Source: Nitrospirota bacterium (GTDB lineage Bacteria; Nitrospirota; Nitrospiria; Nitrospirales; UBA8639). Taken from it: DNA of 8,365 nucleotides. This document shows, piece after piece, positions 1 through 7,116 of the stretch. The stretch is taken from the NCBI GenBank assembly GCA_003233615.1, contig QIMB01000063.1, positions 1-8,365 on the forward strand, written 5' to 3'. The position numbers and the translations under genes were made by a program. The notes below the pieces were generated by a model. The model was not told the origin of the DNA and did no database searches. It saw nothing but the letters and a program-made list of their open reading frames with translations. Position 1 is the stretch's first letter, and each line of letters starts with the position of its first letter.

Positions 1-43
1 TGTCGGCCTTTGAAGGATATGGCTGCCATGATGGTCTCCCCCT

Positions 44-77
44 CAAATAGCCTCAGGTTAACACATCAAGCTATTTG
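44..77 (-). other. Stem-loop downstream of xfp
   Basis: CAAATAGC at 44-51 is perfectly complementary to GCTATTTG at 70-77, giving an 8-bp stem with an 18-nt loop, 14 bp beyond the xfp stop at 91. Read on the minus strand it would fold at the 3' end of the operon transcript. No run of U follows, so an intrinsic terminator is doubtful. A 3'-end processing or stabilising hairpin is possible. Confidence 0.3.
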
Positions 78-90
78 CGACAGAACCCTC

Positions 91-2457
91 TTACTTGGCG
101 GGCCACTTCCAATCTCGGATTTCTGGCATGTCATCGCCATGCCTCGCGATGTAGGTCTTATGATCAATGCGTTTATCACGAATGGTTTGCTTGGCATAGG
201 CGGCTAAATACCCCAACTTGGGCACACGATCGATCACATCCGCTACCAGATGAAAGCGATCAAGATCATTCAGTACCACCATGTCAAATGGCGTGGTCGT
301 CGCCCCCTCTTCTTTATACCCTCGAACATGGAGATTCTTATGGTTTGTCCGACGGTAGGTTAAGCGATGAATCAACCAAGGATACCCGTGAAACGCGAAA
401 ATGATCGGCTTGTCCGTCGTGAACAAAGTGTCGAACTCCTGATCTGAAAGTCCCTGGGGATGCTCATTCTGCGGTTGCAGCTTCATCAGGTTTACGACAT
501 TCACCACACGCACTTTAAGATCGGGCACTTGTTTGCGTAACAGATCTACCGCGGCTAACGTCTCCAACGTCGGCACATCGCCAGCACAGGCCATCACCAC
601 ATCCGGCTCGCCCCCCTTGTCGTTACTCGCCCATTCCCAGATGCCAATTCCTGCCGTGCAATGCTTGATCGCCGCATCCATACTTAAATACTGCAATCCA
701 GGCTGCTTGCCCGCCACGATCACATTCACGAGGTGTCGACTCCGCAGACACTTATCCGTGATGAACAACAAACTATTGGCATCAGGAGGCAAATAAATAC
801 GAATCACTTCAGCTTTTTTGTTCACCACATGATCAATAAAGCCCGGATCTTGATGAGAAAAACCATTGTGATCTTGTCGCCAGACATGGGAAGTCAACAA
901 ATAGTTTAAAGACGCAATGGGTCGGCGCCAGGGAATGCCCTCTCGTGTCACCTTGAGCCATTTGGCATGTTGGTTGAACATGGAATCGATAAGGTGAATG
1001 AACGCCTCGTAGCAGGAAAAAAATCCGTGACGTCCAGTTAGTAAGTAGCCTTCTAACCAACCCTGGCAGGTATGTTCACTCAGCATTTCAAACACGCGGC
1101 CATCGGTCGAGAGATTGTCATCTTCTGGACTAGTTTCAGCCATCCATCGACGCTTCGTGACCTCAAAGAGTGCATTCAACCGGTTCGATGCGGTTTCGTC
1201 TGGTCCAAATACCAAAAAATTCCGACTATCCATATTGCATTTCATCACGTCTCGAAGAAACTGTCCCATCACCCGCGTCGACTCCGCCACGACAGTGCCT
1301 GGCTTGGGGACATCCACGGCATAATCTTGAAATCCCGGCATTTTCAACTCTTTCAGGAGAAGGCCGCCATTGGCATGGGGGTTGGCCCCCATTCGTTTTA
1401 TTCCTTGAGGAGCGAGAGCGGCTAACTGTGGACGGAGGTGCCCCTGCTCATCAAACAGTTCTTGAGGTTGATAACTTTTTAACCAATCTTCCAATAGCAT
1501 GAGATGTTTCTTATTCGTCGCCATGTCCGAAAAGGGCACCTGATGCGATCGCCAGGAATCCTCGGTCTTTTTACCGTCCACTTCTTTTGGACCCGTCCAC
1601 CCCTTCGGAGTTCGTAAAATAATTAGGGGCCAGCGTGGACGCGTGACATCACCCGTATTTCGTGCATGCTGTTGAATGGCCTGAATCTCATTGACCGCAT
1701 CCTCTACTGTCTGAGCCATCAGTTGATGCATCGCTTCAGGATCTGACCCCTCGACAAAATGGGGTTGATAGCCGTAACCCAAAAACAAATGATTCAATTC
1801 TTCATGGCTGATACGGGCAAGTAGGGTTGGATTCGCAATCTTATACCCATTCAGATGAAGAATAGGTAGAACAGCACCATCCGTCACCGGATTCAGGAAT
1901 TTATTGGAATGCCAGGCTGTGGCCAGCGGCCCGGTTTCGGCCTCCCCATCCCCAACCACGCAGGCGGCAATTAAATCAGGGTTATCAAAAACCGCCCCAA
2001 ATGCATGGGCAACCGAATACCCGAGCTCCCCACCTTCATGAATGGAACCTGGAGTTTCAGGGGCGACATGACTCGGAATGCCGCCAGGAAACGAAAATTG
2101 TTTAAACAATTTTCTTAACCCTTCCGCATCTTGTGAAATGTTGGGATAGACTTCGCTATAGGTTCCTTCCAAATACGTATTGGCAACCAGGCCAGGGCCA
2201 CCATGACCGGGTCCCGCGATGTACAACATATTCAAGTCATACTTGTTAATAAGACGATTCAAATGCACGTAGATAAAATTCAATCCCGGAGTGGTTCCCC
2301 AATGGCCCACCAAACGCCGCTTCACATGATCAAGCGTCAGCGGCTTGGTTAATAAAGGATTATCGAGCAAATAGATTTGTCCGACTGACAAATAATTTGC
2401 CGCACGCCAGTACGCATCAATATCAGCAAGTTCCTGTTCGGAAAGCATTGTCGTCAT
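91..2457 (-). CDS. xfp: Phosphoketolase (xylulose-5-P/fructose-6-P), full length
   Basis: Thiamine-diphosphate enzyme of the cytoplasm that cleaves xylulose-5-P (and often fructose-6-P) with phosphate into acetyl-phosphate plus glyceraldehyde-3-P or erythrose-4-P. The 788 residues match the usual family length of about 790-800. Visible landmarks are GHWGTTPGLNF at residues 51-61, GPGHGGPG at 82-89, ETPGSIHEGGELGY at 134-147, the ThDP/metal motif GDGEAETGPLATAWHSN at 169-185, GPDET (E421, the likely cofactor-activating Glu) and the DHNGFSHQDPGF block at 529-540. The start at 2457 sits about 6 nt from AGGAG (complement of 2464-2468), which overlaps the treT stop codon; a second Met at residue 4 is possible but less well placed. 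It is the last gene of the four-gene cluster, 9 bp after treT. Acetate kinase two genes upstream consumes its product. No key residue appears missing. Whether it prefers F6P or X5P cannot be read from the sequence. Confidence 0.97.
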   Translation of the reverse strand: MTTMLSEQELADIDAYWRAANYLSVGQIYLLDNPLLTKPLTLDHVKRRLVGHWGTTPGLNFIYVHLNRLINKYDLNMLYIAGPGHGGPGLVANTYLEGTYSEVYPNISQDAEGLRKLFKQFSFPGGIPSHVAPETPGSIHEGGELGYSVAHAFGAVFDNPDLIAACVVGDGEAETGPLATAWHSNKFLNPVTDGAVLPILHLNGYKIANPTLLARISHEELNHLFLGYGYQPHFVEGSDPEAMHQLMAQTVEDAVNEIQAIQQHARNTGDVTRPRWPLIILRTPKGWTGPKEVDGKKTEDSWRSHQVPFSDMATNKKHLMLLEDWLKSYQPQELFDEQGHLRPQLAALAPQGIKRMGANPHANGGLLLKELKMPGFQDYAVDVPKPGTVVAESTRVMGQFLRDVMKCNMDSRNFLVFGPDETASNRLNALFEVTKRRWMAETSPEDDNLSTDGRVFEMLSEHTCQGWLEGYLLTGRHGFFSCYEAFIHLIDSMFNQHAKWLKVTREGIPWRRPIASLNYLLTSHVWRQDHNGFSHQDPGFIDHVVNKKAEVIRIYLPPDANSLLFITDKCLRSRHLVNVIVAGKQPGLQYLSMDAAIKHCTAGIGIWEWASNDKGGEPDVVMACAGDVPTLETLAAVDLLRKQVPDLKVRVVNVVNLMKLQPQNEHPQGLSDQEFDTLFTTDKPIIFAFHGYPWLIHRLTYRRTNHKNLHVRGYKEEGATTTPFDMVVLNDLDRFHLVADVIDRVPKLGYLAAYAKQTIRDKRIDHKTYIARHGDDMPEIRDWKWPAK

Positions 2458-2466
2458 CGATCTCTC

Positions 2467-3726
2467 CTATTGATTCACCAATTCTTTAATGAGTTCCAAT
2501 TCATCTCGTACCAGGCGCGGGGTCAGAAAGTGTTTACGCACATGTTCACGAGCGGCCCGACCGAATGATCCCCGTTCACCAGGATGTCTCAGAAGGTGAA
2601 GAATTTTTTCAGCACATTCTTCTTCGTTATCTTGAACCAGGTACTGATGGTATTCTTCCGGAAATTGCATAGGTATACCTCCGGCTTTTCCAGCCACCAC
2701 TGGCTTTTCCTTCCAAAAGGCTTCCGAGACGACGAGGCCAAATCCTTCTCGGATAGAGTTTTGAATCACGACGTCGCACCCGCGTTGAAACATATTGACC
2801 TCCGCATTACCCACACCACCTAGATTCGTAAAAATAAAAATATTCGGGTCTTTGGTGGATTCCTCTTCCACCTGATCCATAAGCACCCACCCTTCCGGAT
2901 CATCCCCAGCCATCGCCCCAATAAATACGAGTTGCACATTTGGGATCTCTTTCTTGACCAATTTATAAGCACGAATCACACCAAGTGGATTCTTCCAGGG
3001 ATCAAAACGTGAGACTTGCAATAAAACCTGGGCCTTCGGATCAATGCCCGAATCGGCCATGGCCCGTTTACATACTTCCAACGGCAACTCCATGTTCTTG
3101 GTCGCGAGTGGATCAATAGCGGGAGCAATAAAGGCCACATGTTTGGTCCGGAGATCAGGCAAGACAAACTGAGGCATCGTAAAGACCATGGCATCATATT
3201 CCTCAAGAAATGGTCTCAAGAATGTACTCACCTGGGGATCGGGATGCGAACTATCAATATGGCATCGCCAAATCCATTTGGCATTTCGTGGCCCGGCAAA
3301 CGCGCGAAGGGCCGCAGGTTGCGGATCATGCACCACGAAAACATCATAGGAGCTTTCGAGCAGCTTGGCACTCTGTTCATTAACCTGGACATACAGGTCT
3401 TGCTCGGCTTGAGTCAGTTCATGGGGTTTCCCTTGCAAAGCATTATGAAAGGCTTTCGAGACGGTGAAAAACTCAGCAGGCGCATGAAGCAGTCGCCAGT
3501 CACAGTCAATGCCCAACGCACTCAGGATGGGAATGATCCGAGGAAGGAGTTCTGCTACGCCGCCACCATAGGCGGTGGCATTAATCTGACAGATCCTCAC
3601 GCCTTTCAACCCCTTGGCAAGTTCCTGAATCTCATCAATCAGTTCGTCGCCCACCCACCAACGATAATGTTCAATGTTGGCCGACTGAAAACCCGATCGC
3701 CTTCCAATATTGACTTCTTGAAGCAT
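2467..3726 (-). CDS. treT: Trehalose synthase TreT-type GT4 glycosyltransferase
   Basis: Predicted retaining GT-B glycosyltransferase (GT4) of the TreT type, which reversibly joins NDP-glucose (ADP- or UDP-glucose) and glucose to give trehalose. Its 419 residues agree with archaeal TreT proteins (about 410-415). The N-terminal half has GGGVAE at 54-59, EFFTVSKAFHNALQG at 85-99, HDPQP at 133-137 and WRCHID at 153-158. The C-terminal nucleotide-sugar half has SRFDPWKNP at 239-247, GDDPEGW at 274-280 and the glycosyltransferase E-x7-E motif EGFGLVVSE (E327, E335). These blocks match the Thermococcus/Pyrococcus TreT pattern as I recall it. The start at 3726 follows AGGGAGGGA (complement of 3732-3740). 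It lies 49 bp after ackA and 9 bp before xfp. Some bacterial homologues are annotated only as glycosyltransferase or trehalose phosphorylase/synthase, so the donor nucleotide and physiological direction remain inference. Confidence 0.88.
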   Translation of the reverse strand: MLQEVNIGRRSGFQSANIEHYRWWVGDELIDEIQELAKGLKGVRICQINATAYGGGVAELLPRIIPILSALGIDCDWRLLHAPAEFFTVSKAFHNALQGKPHELTQAEQDLYVQVNEQSAKLLESSYDVFVVHDPQPAALRAFAGPRNAKWIWRCHIDSSHPDPQVSTFLRPFLEEYDAMVFTMPQFVLPDLRTKHVAFIAPAIDPLATKNMELPLEVCKRAMADSGIDPKAQVLLQVSRFDPWKNPLGVIRAYKLVKKEIPNVQLVFIGAMAGDDPEGWVLMDQVEEESTKDPNIFIFTNLGGVGNAEVNMFQRGCDVVIQNSIREGFGLVVSEAFWKEKPVVAGKAGGIPMQFPEEYHQYLVQDNEEECAEKILHLLRHPGERGSFGRAAREHVRKHFLTPRLVRDELELIKELVNQ

Positions 3727-3775
3727 CAGTGTCCCTCCCTGCCAGTCATGAGGTAAAAAGAAAAAGTGCCGACGT

Positions 3776-5026
3776 CTACGCTTTCAATTGCTCAAGACAA
3801 CGATGAGTTTCTTGCGCAATCAGCGTTTCTTCATCTGTCGCCACCACATAGGCAGCAATGGAGGACTCATCGCCACTAATCTTTGCAGCCCCCCCTGGTC
3901 TCAAATTGATGGCATGCTCGTTACGAACGGAGTCTATGTGCAACCCACACCATTCCATGCCAACACACACCTTCGCGCGTATCTCAGGAGAATGCTCCCC
4001 TATCCCTCCGCCAAACACGATGGCATCTGCCCCATGTAAGACAGCCAGATAGGCTCCGAGATATTGTTGTATGCGATAGCAAAAGATTTCGATAGCCAGT
4101 TGTGCTCGCGTATCGTGCTCCTCATTCGCTGCCTTCAGCAAAACTTGCATATCGGAGGATCGCCCAGAAATTCCTAAGAGGCCAGATTGTTCATTCAGAA
4201 GGTGCTCAACTTCGGCTAGGTTCATGGCATGATGCTTCATAAGGTGACCAACCACGGCCGGATCCACACCTCCAGATCGCGTTCCCATCACCAACCCTTC
4301 CAGAGGAGTAAATCCCATAGACGTCTCAACTGAATGTCCTTGAGCAATGACGGCCATCGAACACCCATTGCCTAATTGCAGAGTGATAAGGCGTGATAAC
4401 TGAAGAGGTTGATCTGTCAATCGGGCGTAGCCTTCCGCCAACGACGCATGGGCGATGCCATGAAACCCATATCGTCGGATGCCTGTTTTTTTTGCGAATT
4501 CCAACGGCAGGGCATAGGTTCTGGCATGCTCCGGAATAGTGGCATGAAACGCCGTATCAAACACTGCCACCATTGGCATGGTCTCACCCAAGGCCTGTTG
4601 TAACGACCGGATTCCAGCCACACAGCAAGGATTATGAAGCGGCGCCAAGTCGTTCAATTGTTCAATTTGATACAGCACATCGTCGTCAATGCACACTGCT
4701 TGAGTGAAAGCTTCACCGCCATGCACCACTCGATGACCAACGGCTTCGATGCTTTCCCAATACCCATAAGATTGTTCAGAGTCCTGTAAAAGATCACACA
4801 TCCATTGAATCGCTACCCTGCTATCGGCAATTGCTCGGAAGAAGGTACGAGTCAAACCCTGATCGTCCATCAAGACGCACTGAGCCTCTCCCCCAACGCC
4901 AGTGATTTTTCCATGGAACATTTTTTTACGATCACATGGCTTTAATTTTTGCTTAGCACCAACCATGTCATGCACCGAAAACTTTAGAGACGAGCTCCCA
5001 CAATTGACGACCAAAATCTTCACCAT
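3776..5026 (-). CDS. ackA: Acetate kinase (acetate/propionate kinase family)
   Basis: ASKHA-fold kinase that interconverts acetyl-phosphate plus ADP with acetate plus ATP. At 416 residues it is near the family norm of about 400. Visible motifs are VNCGSSSLKF at 7-16 (N8, K15), GHRVVHGGE at 97-105 (R99), LAPLHNP at 128-134, VFDTAFH at 155-161 (D157), RRYGFHG at 184-190 (H189), TSMGFTPLEGLVMGTR at 235-250, FGGGIGEHSPEIR at 338-350 and the C-terminal TDEE at 397-400. Two positions are unusual: the block normally read as HLGNG is QLGNG (Q217), and the usual GIGEN is GIGEH. The start at 5026 has a G-rich Shine-Dalgarno (GGGGGAAG) directly upstream and lies 11 bp after galT. In this operon its obvious job is substrate-level ATP formation from phosphoketolase-derived acetyl-phosphate. 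No phosphotransacetylase gene is visible in the window. Propionate kinase activity is an alternative that sequence alone cannot exclude. Confidence 0.93.
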   Translation of the reverse strand: MVKILVVNCGSSSLKFSVHDMVGAKQKLKPCDRKKMFHGKITGVGGEAQCVLMDDQGLTRTFFRAIADSRVAIQWMCDLLQDSEQSYGYWESIEAVGHRVVHGGEAFTQAVCIDDDVLYQIEQLNDLAPLHNPCCVAGIRSLQQALGETMPMVAVFDTAFHATIPEHARTYALPLEFAKKTGIRRYGFHGIAHASLAEGYARLTDQPLQLSRLITLQLGNGCSMAVIAQGHSVETSMGFTPLEGLVMGTRSGGVDPAVVGHLMKHHAMNLAEVEHLLNEQSGLLGISGRSSDMQVLLKAANEEHDTRAQLAIEIFCYRIQQYLGAYLAVLHGADAIVFGGGIGEHSPEIRAKVCVGMEWCGLHIDSVRNEHAINLRPGGAAKISGDESSIAAYVVATDEETLIAQETHRCLEQLKA

Positions 5027-5037
5027 CTTCCCCCGAT

Positions 5038-6039
5038 CTACTGTAGATAGTTCTTCATATGAGCGGCCGCGTCCTCAGGAAGAATCGTGTTGATAAAAAT
5101 TCCCGATCCCAATTCAAAACCTGCGATGGTCGTCAAGCGTGGTAAAATCTGAATATGCCAGAGGAAATAATGCTTCGTGTCATCTTCAGGAGGAGCCGAA
5201 TGAATGATGTAGTTAAAATCAGGGTTGCCTAACGCATCATCAAGGGCTTTAAGTGTTCTTCTCAATACATCCGCTAATTCAGCTAAATGACGGTGTTCGA
5301 CATGTCCAAAGGCCGGCTCTTCATACTTGGGAGCAATCCAGGTTTCAAAGGGAACACGAGAGGCAAAGGGGTGAAACACCACAAAGCGTGTCGACTCAAA
5401 CAACACACGAACCTTGGCCAAACGTTCCTCGTCGACTAAATCACGGTAGAGACATCGCCCCGTATCATCAAAATGGCTCATGGCCACTTCATACTTTTTC
5501 CGAACCAGTAAGGGGGCCACTGGCGTTCCAACGATTTGGGAATGAGGATGAATAAGGGATGTTCCCGCCCGCTCACCGTGATTTTTAAACAAGACAATAC
5601 TTTTTACCTGAGGATCCTGCTTCAGGGCGCAATACCGTTCATGACAAGCTAGCAACACCGCTTCAACCTCATTGGTTGTCATACGAGAAAGACTCTGATG
5701 ATGTTGTGGCGTTTCAATAATCACTTCATGATGCCCAACACCGCCCATTTCTCGAAAGAAATGGCCTGTTTCCTTACGATAGGGTTTTCCATTCAACCCT
5801 ACAGCCGCATATTTATTCGGGACGACTCTCACACGCCAATCAAGATGGGAACCATGGGGATAGCGAATAATCTCTGGAGGGGTCAGGTGTTCCTGTCCGG
5901 GGCAGAAGGGGCACTCTGCGTCATAGGTCGCAAAAGTTGATTCTACGATAGTTTTCTGAAAATCATCAGGGCGCTTGCCTCGATCCGTCGCAATAATCAC
6001 CCAATCCTTCGTTGTTGGATCTTGTCGAAGTATAGACAT
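5038..6039 (-). CDS. galT: GalT-family hexose-1-phosphate nucleotidylyltransferase
   Basis: HIT-superfamily nucleotidylyltransferase. Classical GalT exchanges UMP between UDP-glucose and galactose-1-P through a uridylyl-histidine intermediate. The 333 residues fit the family (about 330-350). The start MSILRQDPTTKDWVIIA carries the typical R-x-DP-x-T-x-x-WVI opening. CPFC (C43, C46) looks like the zinc site, HHEVIIETP at 103-111 holds further conserved histidines, and HPHSQ at 164-168 is the catalytic triad, with H166 the likely nucleophile. PFETWIAPK at 229-237 and GFELGSGIFIN at 307-317 complete the C-terminal half. The start at 6039 has only a weak GAGAG about 9 nt upstream, but the conserved N-terminus supports it. 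It is first in the cluster, 11 bp before ackA. No galK, galE or galM lies nearby. The C-terminal GFELGSG block is also found in plant ADP-glucose phosphorylase, a GalT relative, so activity on ADP-glucose rather than galactose is a real alternative. Confidence 0.88.
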   Translation of the reverse strand: MSILRQDPTTKDWVIIATDRGKRPDDFQKTIVESTFATYDAECPFCPGQEHLTPPEIIRYPHGSHLDWRVRVVPNKYAAVGLNGKPYRKETGHFFREMGGVGHHEVIIETPQHHQSLSRMTTNEVEAVLLACHERYCALKQDPQVKSIVLFKNHGERAGTSLIHPHSQIVGTPVAPLLVRKKYEVAMSHFDDTGRCLYRDLVDEERLAKVRVLFESTRFVVFHPFASRVPFETWIAPKYEEPAFGHVEHRHLAELADVLRRTLKALDDALGNPDFNYIIHSAPPEDDTKHYFLWHIQILPRLTTIAGFELGSGIFINTILPEDAAAHMKNYLQ

Positions 6040-6248
6040 GAAATTATTCTCTCAATAGAGCAAGCTTCATAGGTCCTGCCGAGAATCGGTTTTGCCCTTC
6101 ACGACATCATCCCCGGCAATATAGGGAAAAATCTACGATGGAGGGACAAATCATACAGAGCATAGCATCTCTGACTCGGGGCAATCTTCTACAGCAAATC
6201 CCATGGCCCATGGTGCAAAAGGCATCACAGGCATCATGAATATCTTGG
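6040..6248 (-). other. Gene-free leader upstream of the galT-ackA-treT-xfp cluster
   Basis: This 209-bp gap lies between the small upstream gene and galT and is the natural place for the cluster's promoter. I see no convincing -35/-10 pair. TATATT (complement within about 6118-6123) and TATGAT (within about 6149-6156) are isolated -10-like hexamers without a matched -35 at normal spacing. A 28-codon minus-strand frame starting at 6237 begins Met-Met-Pro-Val, but it lacks a ribosome binding site and I do not call it a gene. A CCATGG repeat near 6201-6213 forms a small palindrome of unknown meaning. Confidence 0.4.
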
Positions 6249-6605
6249 TTACGCTTCAGCCTCTCCTTTCTCTAAATGTTCAAGTTCCGCCACCGCCGCA
6301 TGGAGCACTTGCCGGCGTTGCTGTAATGCTTTTTGCGGAAGATCCTGGCTTAAGGATTCTTGCGCAGATTCTGGCAAATTCACGAGCGCTTCCGCTTCCG
6401 CCATCGTCGCCAGAGCATAGGTTTCAACAAATTCATTCACATTTCCGAACGTTTGACGTAAAAGGCATTCAGTCTCTTCATCAAATTCCGTCAAATCATT
6501 AGCAACCCCAACCTGGGCATGACCCAGCTTTTCTAAAATTTCAAGTTGGGCTCGAAACTGATCTGAATGTTCCATTGGAGAAAAAGAGGCATTCGCGTTC
6601 GTCAT
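6249..6605 (-). CDS. Small acidic helical protein of unknown function
   Basis: I do not recognise this family. The likely product has 118 residues and starts MTNANASFSPMEHSD. I chose the ATG at 6605 because AAAGGAGT (complement of 6610-6617) stands 4 nt upstream; a longer version reading back to 6656 would place that Shine-Dalgarno inside the coding sequence. The protein is rich in Glu, Ala, Leu and Gln, with long stretches favourable to helix (roughly residues 14-30 and 60-115) and a very acidic C-terminus ending GEAEA. There is no signal peptide, membrane segment, cysteine cluster or obvious enzyme motif, so a soluble helical-bundle protein is likely. It points in the same direction as the galT cluster, 209 bp upstream of it, and is divergent from the STAS gene. 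Co-transcription with galT is possible but the gap is large. Confidence 0.72.
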   Translation of the reverse strand: MTNANASFSPMEHSDQFRAQLEILEKLGHAQVGVANDLTEFDEETECLLRQTFGNVNEFVETYALATMAEAEALVNLPESAQESLSQDLPQKALQQRRQVLHAAVAELEHLEKGEAEA

Positions 6606-6609
6606 GTGA

Positions 6610-6617
6610 ACTCCTTT
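6610..6617 (-). promoter_or_regulatory. Strong Shine-Dalgarno that sets the start of the 118-residue gene
   Basis: The minus strand reads AAAGGAGT four bases before the ATG at 6605. It is one of the best ribosome binding sites in the window. It decides the start codon over the upstream in-frame ATG at 6656. Confidence 0.75.
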
Positions 6618-6631
6618 CAATTCTTCTGAAG

Positions 6632-6637
6632 ATAATA
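6632..6637 (-). promoter_or_regulatory. Possible -10 box for the 118-residue gene
   Basis: The minus strand reads TATTAT 26 bases upstream of the start codon at 6605, which would give a leader of about 20 nt. No good -35 hexamer is found 16-18 bp further upstream, so this is a weak candidate based on one hexamer only. Confidence 0.2.
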
Positions 6638-6725
6638 TGGTAAGCGAATTCGGCATCTATCTTTGAAACACATTCAAGTAAGTGAGCAAAACTGATGCCG
6701 TCTGTACCTCTAAGGAAAAAATCTT

Positions 6726-6782
6726 GGATTCCCGGATTCCCGGCTTCGCGCCTGCGCGTCGAAGCGCTTCGGCGCGTAGACG
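6726..6782. repeat. Tandem GGATTCCC repeat and GC-rich imperfect palindrome
   Basis: Two adjacent copies of GGATTCCC (6726-6741) are followed by GC-rich sequence centred on the perfect 12-bp palindrome CGAAGCGCTTCG (6760-6771). The symmetry extends imperfectly outward: 6749-6759 pairs with 6772-6782 at about 8 of 11 positions. GCTTCG and CGAAGC occur several times, so alternative hairpins can form. The look is that of a dispersed intergenic hairpin repeat (REP- or MITE-like remnant). No poly-T run follows on either strand, so it is not a simple terminator. Whether it recurs in the genome cannot be seen here. Confidence 0.5.
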
Positions 6783-7101
6783 TGTGTACGACAGAAGAAG
6801 AGACGGGAGTGCCGAATAAGGAAAGTGGACATGACGGAAAGGTCAGCCTGATACGTCTCAACTACATCATAACTATTTCATGAACCATCAAAGGCCTCAC
6901 CCTTCATCATTCCCTCCCCAACGCGATCTTTGTCGCATTACTCTACACATCTCCAGACAAGGAATGGAGCCATTTCCCACATCTTCTCTATCCGATTCTT
7001 CGTCTTTTCCAAGAAAGTCCCATCAAACCAAGAGAATGATGGCACGCAACCTTCGTGGCATAACTTTCACTAGAAAACCTTCTGCATGGCTACCGAGAGG
7101 T

Positions 7102-7110
7102 GAGGAAAGG
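7102..7110 (+). promoter_or_regulatory. Shine-Dalgarno setting the start of the STAS gene
   Basis: GAGGAAAGG lies 6 nt before the ATG at 7117. It supports that internal start over in-frame ATGs further upstream (from 6880), whose translation does not resemble the family. Confidence 0.7.
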
Positions 7111-7116
7111 CTTAAG

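Larger units (their letters stand above)
6606..7116. other. 511-bp divergent intergenic region without a credible gene
   Basis: This region separates the minus-strand 118-residue gene from the plus-strand STAS gene. Open frames crossing it (for example plus 6880 onward, which runs in frame into the STAS gene) have low-complexity Ser/Pro/Arg-rich translations and no ribosome binding site, so I leave them out. What I can see is a short tandem repeat plus GC-rich palindrome at 6726-6782, a Shine-Dalgarno at each end facing outward, and a -10-like TATTAT near the left end. It presumably contains divergent promoters, but none is clear on the right side. Confidence 0.5.

Noticed and set aside
3139..3756. 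205-codon open frame on the plus strand
   Set aside because: It lies almost wholly antisense to treT, whose product has clear family motifs along its length. The plus-strand translation shows no recognisable domain and no ribosome binding site.
6070..6096. Small CCGA-GAA-TCGG hairpin followed by TTTT on the plus strand (about 6079-6093)
   Set aside because: The stem is only 4 bp and no plus-strand gene ends nearby, so a terminator call is not supported.
6201..6213. CCATGG repeat as a possible operator
   Set aside because: It is a short palindromic restriction-site-like motif expected by chance, with no promoter element beside it.
6606..6656. 17-codon N-terminal extension of the 118-residue gene
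   Set aside because: AAAGGAGT immediately before the ATG at 6605 marks the real start, and the upstream ATG lacks a comparable site.
7040..7056. Sigma-54-like -24 element (TGGCACG)
   Set aside because: The -24 half is perfect, but the -12 half at the required spacing reads CTTCG rather than TTGC, so the GC pair needed there is missing.
6880..7116. 79-codon N-terminal extension of the STAS gene
   Set aside because: The translation is Ser/Pro/Arg-rich and unlike the family, and a good Shine-Dalgarno points to the ATG at 7117, where the domain begins.
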